A stretch of DNA of 5,579 bases, taken from Actinomycetes bacterium (GTDB lineage: Bacteria; Actinomycetota; Actinomycetes; Prado026). Each line of letters begins with the position of its first letter. Position 1 is the first letter of the stretch. The position numbers were made by a program, and so were the translations under genes. Below the pieces are notes generated by a model, which saw only the letters and a program-made list of their open reading frames with translations, searched no databases and was not told the DNA's origin. Positions 1 through 5,579 of the stretch are shown here, piece by piece. The stretch covers positions 1 through 5,579 of the forward strand of contig JALOLN010000150.1 of assembly GCA_025455945.1 (NCBI GenBank). Reading direction: 5' to 3'.

Positions 1-1774
1 GCTCCAGGCGCAGCTGCGCGGTGACCCGCCGGACCACCGCCTCGGGCACCTTGAGGACCCTGCGGTCGTAGGTGAGCAGGCCGTTGGTCTCGTCCTCGAT
101 GTCCGACAGCTGGGTGTAGACCGTGGCCGCGAGGCCGCGCGCGACCGCCGGCACGACCTGCTCGTCGTGCAGGCGCCGGAACGCAGCCCCGAGGGCTACG
201 ACGGACGAGAACCGCCGGTAGCCGAACTCGCGTACGCCGACGCTGTGCGCCGGCAGGCGCAGCGAATAGCCGCCGTACTCGGTCAGGGCCAGCACCCGGC
301 GGGACGTGCCCGGCCGGCGCCGCGGCACCCGGAACCGGCGCACGTAGACGTGGCGGCTGGTGACGTCGCCGGCACCCTGGTCGTGCCAGCCGCTGGCGTG
401 GTCGACGAGCCGGGCCGGGTCGAGCGCACGCAGCCGCGCAGCCACGTCGGCGGCGTCGAACTGGCCCCAGCCCTCGTTGAACGGCACCCAGACCGCGAGC
501 CCGGTGACGTTGCCCAGCAGCGCGACCGTCTCGGCCAGCTCCGCCAGCCACTGCTGACGATCCGCGGCGTCGGCCCGGGCGAACACCCGGTGCCGGCTGT
601 CGCGCAGCCGGACGGGGAGCACCGCCGGACCGGAGACGACGAGTGGCGAGTACCGCCCCCCACCGTTGACCAGGTCCTGCCAGACGATCATCCCGAGCCG
701 GTCGCAGTGCTCGTACCAGCGCAGGGGCTCCACCTTGACGTGCTTGCGCAGCATCGTGAACCCGAGCCGCTTCATGGTGGCGATGTCATGGACCATCGCC
801 TCGTCGCTGGGCGCCGTGTAGCCGCCGTCCGGCCAGTAACCCTGGTCCAGGACGCCCGCGTGGAAGTAGGGCTGCCCGTTCAGCAGCAGGCGGGGGTGGC
901 CGGCCGCGTCCGGTCCCACCCCGAAAGACCGCAGGCCGGCGTGGCTGCGCACGGTGTCCCGGCCGGCCGTGACCTCGAGGTCGTAGCGGAAGGGGTCCTC
1001 CGGGGTCCACGGCCGGGCGTCGGGCAGGGGGACGACGACCGGTGCACCGGTGCGGCCCTGCCCGCCGGCCACCTCGACCCCGTCGGCCCGGACGACCACC
1101 GTGCAGGCGACGTCGGGTCCCCCCGCGAGCACCGCCGTCACCCGGAGCGCCTCGGCCGGCAGGTCCGGGACGATCTCCAGCCGCTGGATCCAGGCCGAGG
1201 GGACCGACTCCAGCCACACCGTCTGCCAGATCCCCGATACCGGTGGGTACCAGATGCCGCCCGGCCGGAGCCGCTGCTTGCCCCGTGCTCCCGGAGCGGC
1301 GTCCGTGGGGTCCCGCACGACCACCTGCAGGTCGTTCGCGCCGGGCCGCAGCGCGTCGGAGACGTCGCACGTCACGGGCAGGTAGCCGCCGGTGTGCTCC
1401 CCGACACCTCGGCCGTTGACCTCGACCCGGCACCATCGGTCGACGGCGCCGATGTGCAGCAGCACCCGGTCGTCGGGGCGCGCCCGGAACCCGTCCGGCA
1501 GGGTGACCCGGCGACGGTAGTGCGCCACCTCACCGGGCAGCAGCGTCCGCCCGACCCCGGAGAGCGGGGTCTCCGGGGAGAAGGGGACGACGATGCGGCC
1601 ATCGAAGCGCGTCGGCGTCCGCTCGCTGGTCGTGACCTCGTACTCCCATCGCCCGTTGAGGTTGAGGTAGCTGTCCCGCACCAGCTGCGGACGGGGGTAC
1701 TCGGGAAGTGGCCGGTCGGGGTCGAGCGACTCCCCCCACGGCGTCAGCAGGCCGCCCACCAGCGGGACCGCCAT
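1..1774 (-). CDS. Glycoside hydrolase family 2 protein (beta-galactosidase/beta-glucuronidase type), 3' end cut by window edge
   Basis: I translated the minus strand from the ATG at 1774-1772; 591 codons stay open to the window edge. The order is that of GH2 enzymes. An N-terminal jelly-roll sugar-binding domain covers about residues 30-190 (LNLNGRWEYE near 37-46, later GGIWYPPVSGIWQTVWLE). An immunoglobulin-like domain follows at about 190-285, then a TIM barrel to the end (HVKVEPLRWYEHCDRLGM, VWQDL). The predicted acid/base is E434 in FNEGWGQ (codon at 473-475), and the predicted nucleophile is E499 in LTEYGGY (codon at 278-280). Both family glutamates are present, so the enzyme should be a retaining exo-glycosidase. 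There is no signal peptide, so it probably acts in the cytoplasm on imported glycosides. Its ATG shares one base with the stop of the upstream MFS gene (TGATG), implying coupled translation. Relatives are often about 600 residues, so probably only a few codons are missing. The sugar specificity cannot be read from the sequence. Confidence 0.93.
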   Translation of the reverse strand, partial: MAVPLVGGLLTPWGESLDPDRPLPEYPRPQLVRDSYLNLNGRWEYEVTTSERTPTRFDGRIVVPFSPETPLSGVGRTLLPGEVAHYRRRVTLPDGFRARPDDRVLLHIGAVDRWCRVEVNGRGVGEHTGGYLPVTCDVSDALRPGANDLQVVVRDPTDAAPGARGKQRLRPGGIWYPPVSGIWQTVWLESVPSAWIQRLEIVPDLPAEALRVTAVLAGGPDVACTVVVRADGVEVAGGQGRTGAPVVVPLPDARPWTPEDPFRYDLEVTAGRDTVRSHAGLRSFGVGPDAAGHPRLLLNGQPYFHAGVLDQGYWPDGGYTAPSDEAMVHDIATMKRLGFTMLRKHVKVEPLRWYEHCDRLGMIVWQDLVNGGGRYSPLVVSGPAVLPVRLRDSRHRVFARADAADRQQWLAELAETVALLGNVTGLAVWVPFNEGWGQFDAADVAARLRALDPARLVDHASGWHDQGAGDVTSRHVYVRRFRVPRRRPGTSRRVLALTEYGGYSLRLPAHSVGVREFGYRRFSSVVALGAAFRRLHDEQVVPAVARGLAATVYTQLSDIEDETNGLLTYDRRVLKVPEAVVRRVTAQLRLE

Positions 1775-3120
1775 CAGGTGCCGTCGCGCCGCGCGGCTGC
1801 GGTCTCGCACCGGCGCAACGCGGCCACGGGCAGGAAGGCGAGCAGCGCCACGACCGCGGACGCCACGAAGATGGCCGAGGTCGGCACCTGCTTGAGCTGG
1901 CCGAGCTCCTCGTAGTACTCGTCGGCGCCACGGATGACGGCGGCCCCGATGAACGGGCCGACCACCATCGGCACCAGCACGTAGAAGACCATCCGCAGGC
2001 CCTGGACCGCCCCCACCCGGTCGACCGGGGTGTAGTCGCGCACGGCAGCGGCGACGGTCGCCATCATCAGCATGAAGCCCGACATCATCACCAGGCCGGC
2101 TCCGATCAGCGGGAGCAGGCTGCGGGCCACGGCCATGAGGAGCAGGCCGGCCAGGTAGACCAGCGTCGCCGGGACCATGAACCGGACCTTGCCCACCCGG
2201 TCGATCAGCCGGCCCCCCAGCACGCCGACGAGGGAGGCGCCGGTGAGCACCACGGCGATCACCAGCGCGTAGGCCTCGATCTGCAGCGAGTACTGGACGT
2301 AGATGAGCAGGAAGGGCAGGAACACCTGCGAGGACACGCCGACGACACCCAGCGCGGCGAGGGTCAGGTAGAGCCGGGGGTTGCCGCGGACCACCGTCGG
2401 CCGCAGGCCGTCGACCATCGCCGTCCAGAGGCCCTCGCGCTGCTGGCGGCCGTCCCCCACGTCGCGGACCAGGAACCACGCGGCACCGCCCGCCAGCACC
2501 ATGAGGGTGCCCACGAGGACGAAGAACGCCGACCAGTCGCCGGCCTGCGTCATCGCGTCGAGGAGCCCGAAGACGAGCAGCATCGACACCAGCGGCAGGA
2601 CCGCCAGCACACCCTCCACCCGGCCGCGGTTGTCCACGTCGGTGACGTCGGTGACCCAGGCGTTGAACGAGGCGTCGTTGGCGCCGGCGCCGAGGAAGCT
2701 CATCACGGCGTCGATGAGGATCACCGTCGCCGCGGCGGCGGAGACCGCCTCCGCCAGAGGCACGAACCGGGCCAGGGTGTCCACGGAGGCCAGCCCGAAC
2801 GCCATCGTCGACACGCCCCACAGCACGTACCCGCCCGCGATGAAGACCCGACGCCGGCCCCACCGGTCGCTCAGCGCCCCGACGACGAAGGCGGCGGTCG
2901 TGGCGGCGAGGGCGCTCGCCGCCACCATGGCGGCGAGCACGCCGGGCTCGTCGGTGATGGTGTCGTAGACGAAGAGGTTGAGGTAGATGTTCTCGATGGT
3001 CCAGGCGACCTGCCCGACGAGGCCGACCACGACCAGCGCCCACCAGGTGCGTGCCGGCAGCCCGGTGGGACGCAGGTGGTGCAGGGGTTGGACCGATGGC
3101 GTGGCCGGGGGCGGCTCCAC
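1774..3120 (-). CDS. MFS transporter, probable glycoside/sugar permease
   Basis: This is a 448-residue integral membrane protein with about 12 hydrophobic segments, the usual size for the major facilitator superfamily. Segment 1 covers about residues 26-52 and contains QVAWTIENIYLNLFVYD. The loop between helices 2 and 3 carries the MFS motif A, GALSDRWGRRR (81-91). A second-half copy, GGRLIDRVGK (302-311), marks the internal duplication. The ENIYLNLF stretch resembles transporters that, from memory, often sit beside glycosidase genes; with the coupled GH2 gene downstream, this suggests import of a glycoside or oligosaccharide, which is inference. I chose the GTG at 3120. It sits 7 nt after a TAGGGT -10 element, which suits a leaderless mRNA, and it leaves a short 20-residue cytoplasmic tail before helix 1. 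The frame remains open up to an ATG at 3237, but that start would overlap the heliorhodopsin start codon and add 39 Arg/Pro-rich residues, so I rejected it. Confidence 0.88.
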   Translation of the reverse strand: MEPPPATPSVQPLHHLRPTGLPARTWWALVVVGLVGQVAWTIENIYLNLFVYDTITDEPGVLAAMVAASALAATTAAFVVGALSDRWGRRRVFIAGGYVLWGVSTMAFGLASVDTLARFVPLAEAVSAAAATVILIDAVMSFLGAGANDASFNAWVTDVTDVDNRGRVEGVLAVLPLVSMLLVFGLLDAMTQAGDWSAFFVLVGTLMVLAGGAAWFLVRDVGDGRQQREGLWTAMVDGLRPTVVRGNPRLYLTLAALGVVGVSSQVFLPFLLIYVQYSLQIEAYALVIAVVLTGASLVGVLGGRLIDRVGKVRFMVPATLVYLAGLLLMAVARSLLPLIGAGLVMMSGFMLMMATVAAAVRDYTPVDRVGAVQGLRMVFYVLVPMVVGPFIGAAVIRGADEYYEELGQLKQVPTSAIFVASAVVALLAFLPVAALRRCETAAARRDGT

Positions 3121-3133
3121 GTGGCGCACCCTA
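3120..3133 (-). promoter_or_regulatory. Predicted leaderless promoter of the MFS/GH2 operon
   Basis: Read on the minus strand, TAGGGT (3133-3128) matches the actinobacterial -10 consensus TANNNT. Seven bases later comes the GTG at 3120. This places the expected transcription start on or next to the first base of the start codon, a typical leaderless arrangement. No good Shine-Dalgarno sequence precedes this GTG at normal spacing. A -35 box is not convincing; the expected place (about 3151-3156) has no TTGAC-like sequence. Confidence 0.45.
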
Positions 3134-3156
3134 GCCGTCCGCCGCAGGCCGTGGGC

Positions 3157-3172
3157 CGGGACGGACGTCCCG
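3157..3172. promoter_or_regulatory. 16-bp inverted repeat in the divergent intergenic region, possible operator
   Basis: CGGGACG-GA-CGTCCCG has perfect 7-bp arms around a 2-nt centre. It lies in the 115-bp gap between the divergent MFS and heliorhodopsin genes. Its centre is about 45 bp upstream of each of the two transcription starts I predict (about 3120 on minus, about 3210 on plus), just upstream of both expected -35 positions. A dimeric regulator bound here could act on both genes. The arms are pure symmetry evidence in GC-rich DNA, and no known operator is recognised. Confidence 0.35.
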
Positions 3173-3197
3173 AGATGCGCCGGCGGTGAGAGATCAA

Positions 3198-3203
3198 TAC
3201 GCT
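3198..3203 (+). promoter_or_regulatory. Possible -10 element of the heliorhodopsin gene
   Basis: TACGCT fits TANNNT and lies in the most AT-rich part of the gap (AGATCAATACGCT). It would start transcription near 3210, giving a leader of about 26 nt that contains the ribosome-binding site. No clear -35 is seen 16-18 bp upstream (about 3174-3181), so either an activator or an alternative sigma factor may be used, or the call is wrong. Confidence 0.25.
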
Positions 3204-3220
3204 GAGACGAGTTGATCTTC

Positions 3221-3230
3221 AGGGAAGGAG
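3221..3230 (+). promoter_or_regulatory. Strong ribosome-binding site for heliorhodopsin
   Basis: AGGGAAGGAG contains the full AAGGAG Shine-Dalgarno core (3225-3230), 5 nt before the ATG at 3236. This settles the start codon: the in-frame TTG at 3212 lies upstream of the site and is not used. Confidence 0.85.
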
Positions 3231-3235
3231 ACGGC

Positions 3236-4045
3236 ATGGCCGCCGCAGCACACCCCGCCCCCGTCGGGACGGCACCGGGAACCTCGGCCGACGCCGCTCG
3301 GTTCGCCGCGCTCCGCCGCTACAACCTCGTGGCCGGGGGGCTGCACGCGCTGCAGGCCGTCGTCGTGGTGCTGCTCGCGAACGACTTCACGCTGCCCGTC
3401 ACGGCGACCTACCTGGCCGGCCCCCCGGGGACCGTGCCCGAAGACACAGTCACCCTGCTCGACACCCCGGTCGGCCTGGCGGTGGCCGGCTTCTTCCTGC
3501 TGTCGGCGGTGGCCCACCTGGTCCTGGCCAGCCCCTGGTACTACGGCCGGTACGTCAGCGGGCTCGCCCAGGGCCACAACTACCTGCGCTGGGTCGAGTA
3601 CTCGGTCTCCAGCTCGATGATGATCGTGCTCATCGCCCAGCTCACCGGCATCTCGGACGTCACCGCGCTGCTGGCCATCTTCGGCGTCAACGCCTCGATG
3701 ATCCTCTTCGGCTGGCTGCAGGAGCGCTACCACCAGCCCGGGGACGGCGGATGGCTGCCGTTCGTCTTCGGCTGCATCGCCGGCGTGGTCCCGTGGCTCG
3801 CCGTCCTCGTCTACGTCGTCGCCCCCGGGTCGACGACCGGCGCCGAGCCACCCGGGTTCGTCTACGGGATCATCGTCTCGCTGTTCCTCTTCTTCAACGT
3901 CTTCGCCGTCAACCAGTGGCTGCAGTACCGGCAGGTCGGCCGGTGGCGGGACTACCTCGTGGGCGAGCGGGCCTACATCACCTTGAGCCTGGTGGCCAAG
4001 TCAGCGCTGGCCTGGCAGGTGTTCGGGGGGACGCTGGCCGGCTGA
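3236..4045 (+). CDS. Heliorhodopsin (seven-helix retinal photoreceptor protein)
   Basis: The gene encodes 269 residues. Heliorhodopsins bind all-trans retinal and sit in the membrane with the N-terminus inside, opposite to type 1 rhodopsins. They have slow photocycles, and most do not pump ions. Approximate helices: 28-48, 78-98, 117-137, 141-161, 173-195, 207-230, 245-265. TM7 has SLVAKSALAWQ, with K255 as the retinal Schiff-base lysine. TM3 has LRWVEYSVSSS, with E121 as the counterion. As I recall the numbering of the reference protein HeR 48C12 (about 253 aa), a constant offset of 14 matches H23/H80 to H37/H94, S76 to S90, R104 to R118, E107 to E121, Y108 to Y122, S237 to S251, K241 to K255 and W246 to W260. 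The extra length is an Ala/Pro-rich cytoplasmic N-terminus. Arg 22, 27 and 28 before TM1 agree with an N-in topology. It is probably functional and transcribed alone. Its partner is unknown; reported HeR roles include light-dependent modulation of other proteins. Confidence 0.96.
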   Translation: MAAAAHPAPVGTAPGTSADAARFAALRRYNLVAGGLHALQAVVVVLLANDFTLPVTATYLAGPPGTVPEDTVTLLDTPVGLAVAGFFLLSAVAHLVLASPWYYGRYVSGLAQGHNYLRWVEYSVSSSMMIVLIAQLTGISDVTALLAIFGVNASMILFGWLQERYHQPGDGGWLPFVFGCIAGVVPWLAVLVYVVAPGSTTGAEPPGFVYGIIVSLFLFFNVFAVNQWLQYRQVGRWRDYLVGERAYITLSLVAKSALAWQVFGGTLAG

Positions 4046-5464
4046 CCCCGGGCGGCTCGGCCAGGGGGCGGCCTCCTCCAGCGCGAAGGCCAGCTCCAGC
4101 AGACGGCGCTCGTGCCCGAAGGGGGCGCTGAGGTGCACCCCGATCGGCAGGCCCTCCGCCGACCTGCCCAGCGGCAGCGACAAGCCCGGCGACCCGGTGA
4201 CGTTCTGCAGCTCGGTGAACGACCCGAAGCGGAGCAGCCGCACCAGGTGCGTGCGGAAGTCCACGTCCGGCCCCAGGTACCCGATGCGGGGTGCGACGTG
4301 CCCGAGGACAGGTGAGACCAGGACGTCGAAACGGGCGTACACGTCCTCGTGCTCGCGCGCGAGGCGGCGGAGCCGGCGGACCGAGCCCGGCACCAGCGGC
4401 GCCCGCCGGACGGCCAGGGAGCTCAGCCCCCGGGTGAACGCCTCGGTACGCGTGCCGTCGAAGCCTGGGCCGTACAGCTGCCCACCCGCGTGGCGGAGGA
4501 CGAAGGCGATCAGGCCCCAGTAGCGCAGGAAGTCCTCGCCGAACCCCTCGGCCACCGGCGCCTCGAGCTCCTCGACGTCGTGCCCCAGTCGGGCACAGAG
4601 GGCTCCTGCCGCCCGGACCGCTGCCGCGGTGTCGGCGCTGACCGGCAGCCCCCGCAGGCCCGTGACGACAACACCCACCCGCAGTCGCGCCCGCCCCGGG
4701 CCATCGACCAGTCCGATCTCCGGCAGCGCCGGGTTGCGGTGCAGCCGCTCGGCCGCCGCGAGGTACCGGGCGGTGTCGCGGACGCTGCGGGTGAGGACCC
4801 CCTGCACCTGGAGGTTGACCGGGAGCCGGTCCAGCTCCGGCCGGTCGACCACCCGTCCCCGGGTCGGCTTCAGCCCGACCAGCCCGCAGCAGGCGGCGGG
4901 GATCCGGATCGACCCGCCGCCGTCGTTGGCGTGCGCCAGCGGCACCACACCCGCGGCCACCAGGGCGGCGGACCCCCCGCTGGAGCCGCCCGCGCTCCGG
5001 CTGGTGTCCCACGGGTTGCGGGTCGCGCCGAAGCGGTCGGACTCCGTGGTCGCCGTGAGCCCGAACTCCGGCAGGGTGGTCTTGGCTATCGGGGTGAACC
5101 CCAGACGCAGGAACTGCGCCACCCACGGGGAGCACACCGCCGCCGGTCGGTCCGGGAGCGCCCACGACCCGTGCCGGGTGGGGAACCCGGTGAGGTCGTC
5201 GTTGTCCTTCACCACCGAGGGGATCCCCGCGAAGGCTGCATCGCCCGGCACGGTGATCTCGGAAGTGGGCGGCTCGTCGACCCACGCCGTCACCGCGTTG
5301 AGCCGGCCGTTGGCGGCCCGAGCCCGGGCGACCGCCGCCGCTCTCAGCTCGGCGGCGGACACCTCCCGGCGGGCCAGCCGGTCGAGCAGCCCGCAGGCGT
5401 CGTCCGTCCCGAGGGCGTCGTCGGTGGTGGTGTCGACCACCTCGGCCCCGTCAGCGGGTGCCAT
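4001..5464 (-). CDS. Amidase signature family hydrolase, 6-aminohexanoate-cyclic-dimer hydrolase (NylA)-like
   Basis: This 487-residue protein is of normal length for the amidase signature family, which hydrolyses carboxamides with a Ser-cisSer-Lys triad. Predicted residues are K86 in SVVKDN, cis-Ser S161 in AGGSSGGS and nucleophile S185 in DGGGSIRIPA. The 24-residue gap between the two serines equals that of fatty acid amide hydrolase (217/241). The AHANDGGGSIRIPAACCGLVGLKPTRGR region and the late ELQNVTGSPGLSLPL motif are closest, from memory, to NylA-like amidases, but the natural substrate cannot be deduced. No signal peptide is seen, so it should be cytoplasmic. The ATG at 5464 has no close Shine-Dalgarno (a GAGG lies about 15 nt upstream). 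It overlaps the end of an upstream small ORF by 14 nt, so coupling may provide initiation. The last 20 or so residues (Pro/Arg/Gly-rich) look like an extension and overlap the convergent heliorhodopsin gene by 45 nt. Confidence 0.92.
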   Translation of the reverse strand: MAPADGAEVVDTTTDDALGTDDACGLLDRLARREVSAAELRAAAVARARAANGRLNAVTAWVDEPPTSEITVPGDAAFAGIPSVVKDNDDLTGFPTRHGSWALPDRPAAVCSPWVAQFLRLGFTPIAKTTLPEFGLTATTESDRFGATRNPWDTSRSAGGSSGGSAALVAAGVVPLAHANDGGGSIRIPAACCGLVGLKPTRGRVVDRPELDRLPVNLQVQGVLTRSVRDTARYLAAAERLHRNPALPEIGLVDGPGRARLRVGVVVTGLRGLPVSADTAAAVRAAGALCARLGHDVEELEAPVAEGFGEDFLRYWGLIAFVLRHAGGQLYGPGFDGTRTEAFTRGLSSLAVRRAPLVPGSVRRLRRLAREHEDVYARFDVLVSPVLGHVAPRIGYLGPDVDFRTHLVRLLRFGSFTELQNVTGSPGLSLPLGRSAEGLPIGVHLSAPFGHERRLLELAFALEEAAPWPSRPGSAGQRPPEHLPGQR

Positions 5465-5579
5465 GAACCGGGCTGTCTGCCTCGCGGTCCGCGGGCGTCC
5501 GGCTGCGGGCGGCCGCCAGCACCCCCCGCACCATGACGACGGCCACGACGAGCAGCAGGAGGAGCTTCACGCCCTCGAG
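5451..5579 (-). CDS. Small hydrophobic ORF, possibly membrane protein, partial or starting at the window edge
   Basis: The minus-strand frame is open from the right edge to a TGA at 5453-5451. A GTG at 5570 would give a 39-residue protein. It begins VKLLLLLVVAVVMVRGVLAAARSR: a single hydrophobic stretch of about 20 residues, then a charged tail. Its end overlaps the amidase start by 14 nt, consistent with an operon. The start may lie outside the window, and no good ribosome-binding site is visible before the GTG. I do not recognise the family. It could be a one-helix membrane protein or the C-terminal anchor of a larger one. Confidence 0.4.
   Translation of the reverse strand, partial: LEGVKLLLLLVVAVVMVRGVLAAARSRTPADREADSPVHGTR

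Noticed and set aside
167..1915. Long plus-strand open frame (582 codons) opposite the GH2 gene
   Set aside because: Arg/Pro/Gly/His-rich low-complexity translation with no domain. It is the antisense shadow of a clear GH2 gene in very GC-rich DNA.
1708..3189. Long plus-strand open frame (493 codons) opposite the MFS gene
   Set aside because: His/Asp/Gln/Arg-rich composition typical of the complement of a hydrophobic membrane protein gene; no recognisable domain or ribosome-binding site.
3212..3235. TTG at 3212 as an upstream start for heliorhodopsin
   Set aside because: The strong AAGGAG ribosome-binding site lies downstream of it and is correctly spaced for the ATG at 3236.
3121..3237. 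ATG at 3237 (minus) as the start of the MFS gene
   Set aside because: It would overlap the heliorhodopsin start codon, leave no room for promoters and add an unconserved-looking Arg/Pro-rich extension.
3194..3733. Minus-strand open frame antisense to the heliorhodopsin gene
   Set aside because: Translation is rich in His, Gly, Asp and Gln as expected of a shadow of hydrophobic codons. It spans the intergenic region and has no recognisable motif.
3236..4045. Type 1 proton- or ion-pumping rhodopsin
   Set aside because: The TM3 motif is RWVEYS with Glu as counterion, without the DTD/NDQ-type pump motif. The TM7 motif SLVAKSALAWQ is that of heliorhodopsin.
4046..4100. Transcription terminator after heliorhodopsin
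   Set aside because: GC-rich bases here allow weak hairpins but there is no clear stem followed by a T-tract, and the region is coding for the amidase on the other strand.
4349..5536. Plus-strand open frame (395 codons) opposite the amidase
   Set aside because: Compositionally an antisense shadow; the amidase frame has the full signature and catalytic triad.

Overview
This 5.6 kb window is very GC-rich, with a strong third-position G/C bias and long spurious open frames on the opposite strands. Together with leaderless-type promoter signals and the protein families present, this points to a high-GC actinobacterium. A Geodermatophilaceae-like or Nocardioides-like genome would fit, but that placement is inference. 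Coding density is close to 100%, and the only real intergenic gap is about 115 bp, at 3121-3235.

Layout from left to right. On the minus strand, 3120 to 1 holds a two-gene operon: a 12-helix MFS transporter (1774-3120), then a glycoside hydrolase family 2 (GH2) enzyme (1774-1) that runs off the left edge. Stop and start overlap as TGATG, so the two are probably translationally coupled and form a small module for taking up and cleaving glycosides. Divergent from it, on the plus strand at 3236-4045, is the most notable gene: a complete heliorhodopsin, a seven-helix retinal photoreceptor with reversed membrane topology. Its retinal lysine, counterion glutamate and pocket histidines are all present. 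On the minus strand at 5464-4001 is an amidase-signature hydrolase of the 6-aminohexanoate-cyclic-dimer hydrolase (NylA)-like type. Its last codons overlap the heliorhodopsin 3' end in convergent orientation. At the right edge the tail of a small hydrophobic ORF (minus strand, stop at 5451) overlaps the amidase start.

The heliorhodopsin has its own ribosome-binding site and stands alone as a transcription unit, divergent from the sugar operon and convergent with the amidase. It shares a 115-bp control region with the MFS/GH2 operon. A 16-bp inverted repeat (3157-3172) lies midway between the two predicted transcription starts and could co-regulate both. No retinal or carotenoid synthesis gene is in the window, so the chromophore must come from elsewhere. 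A link between light sensing and carbohydrate use is a hypothesis from gene placement only.
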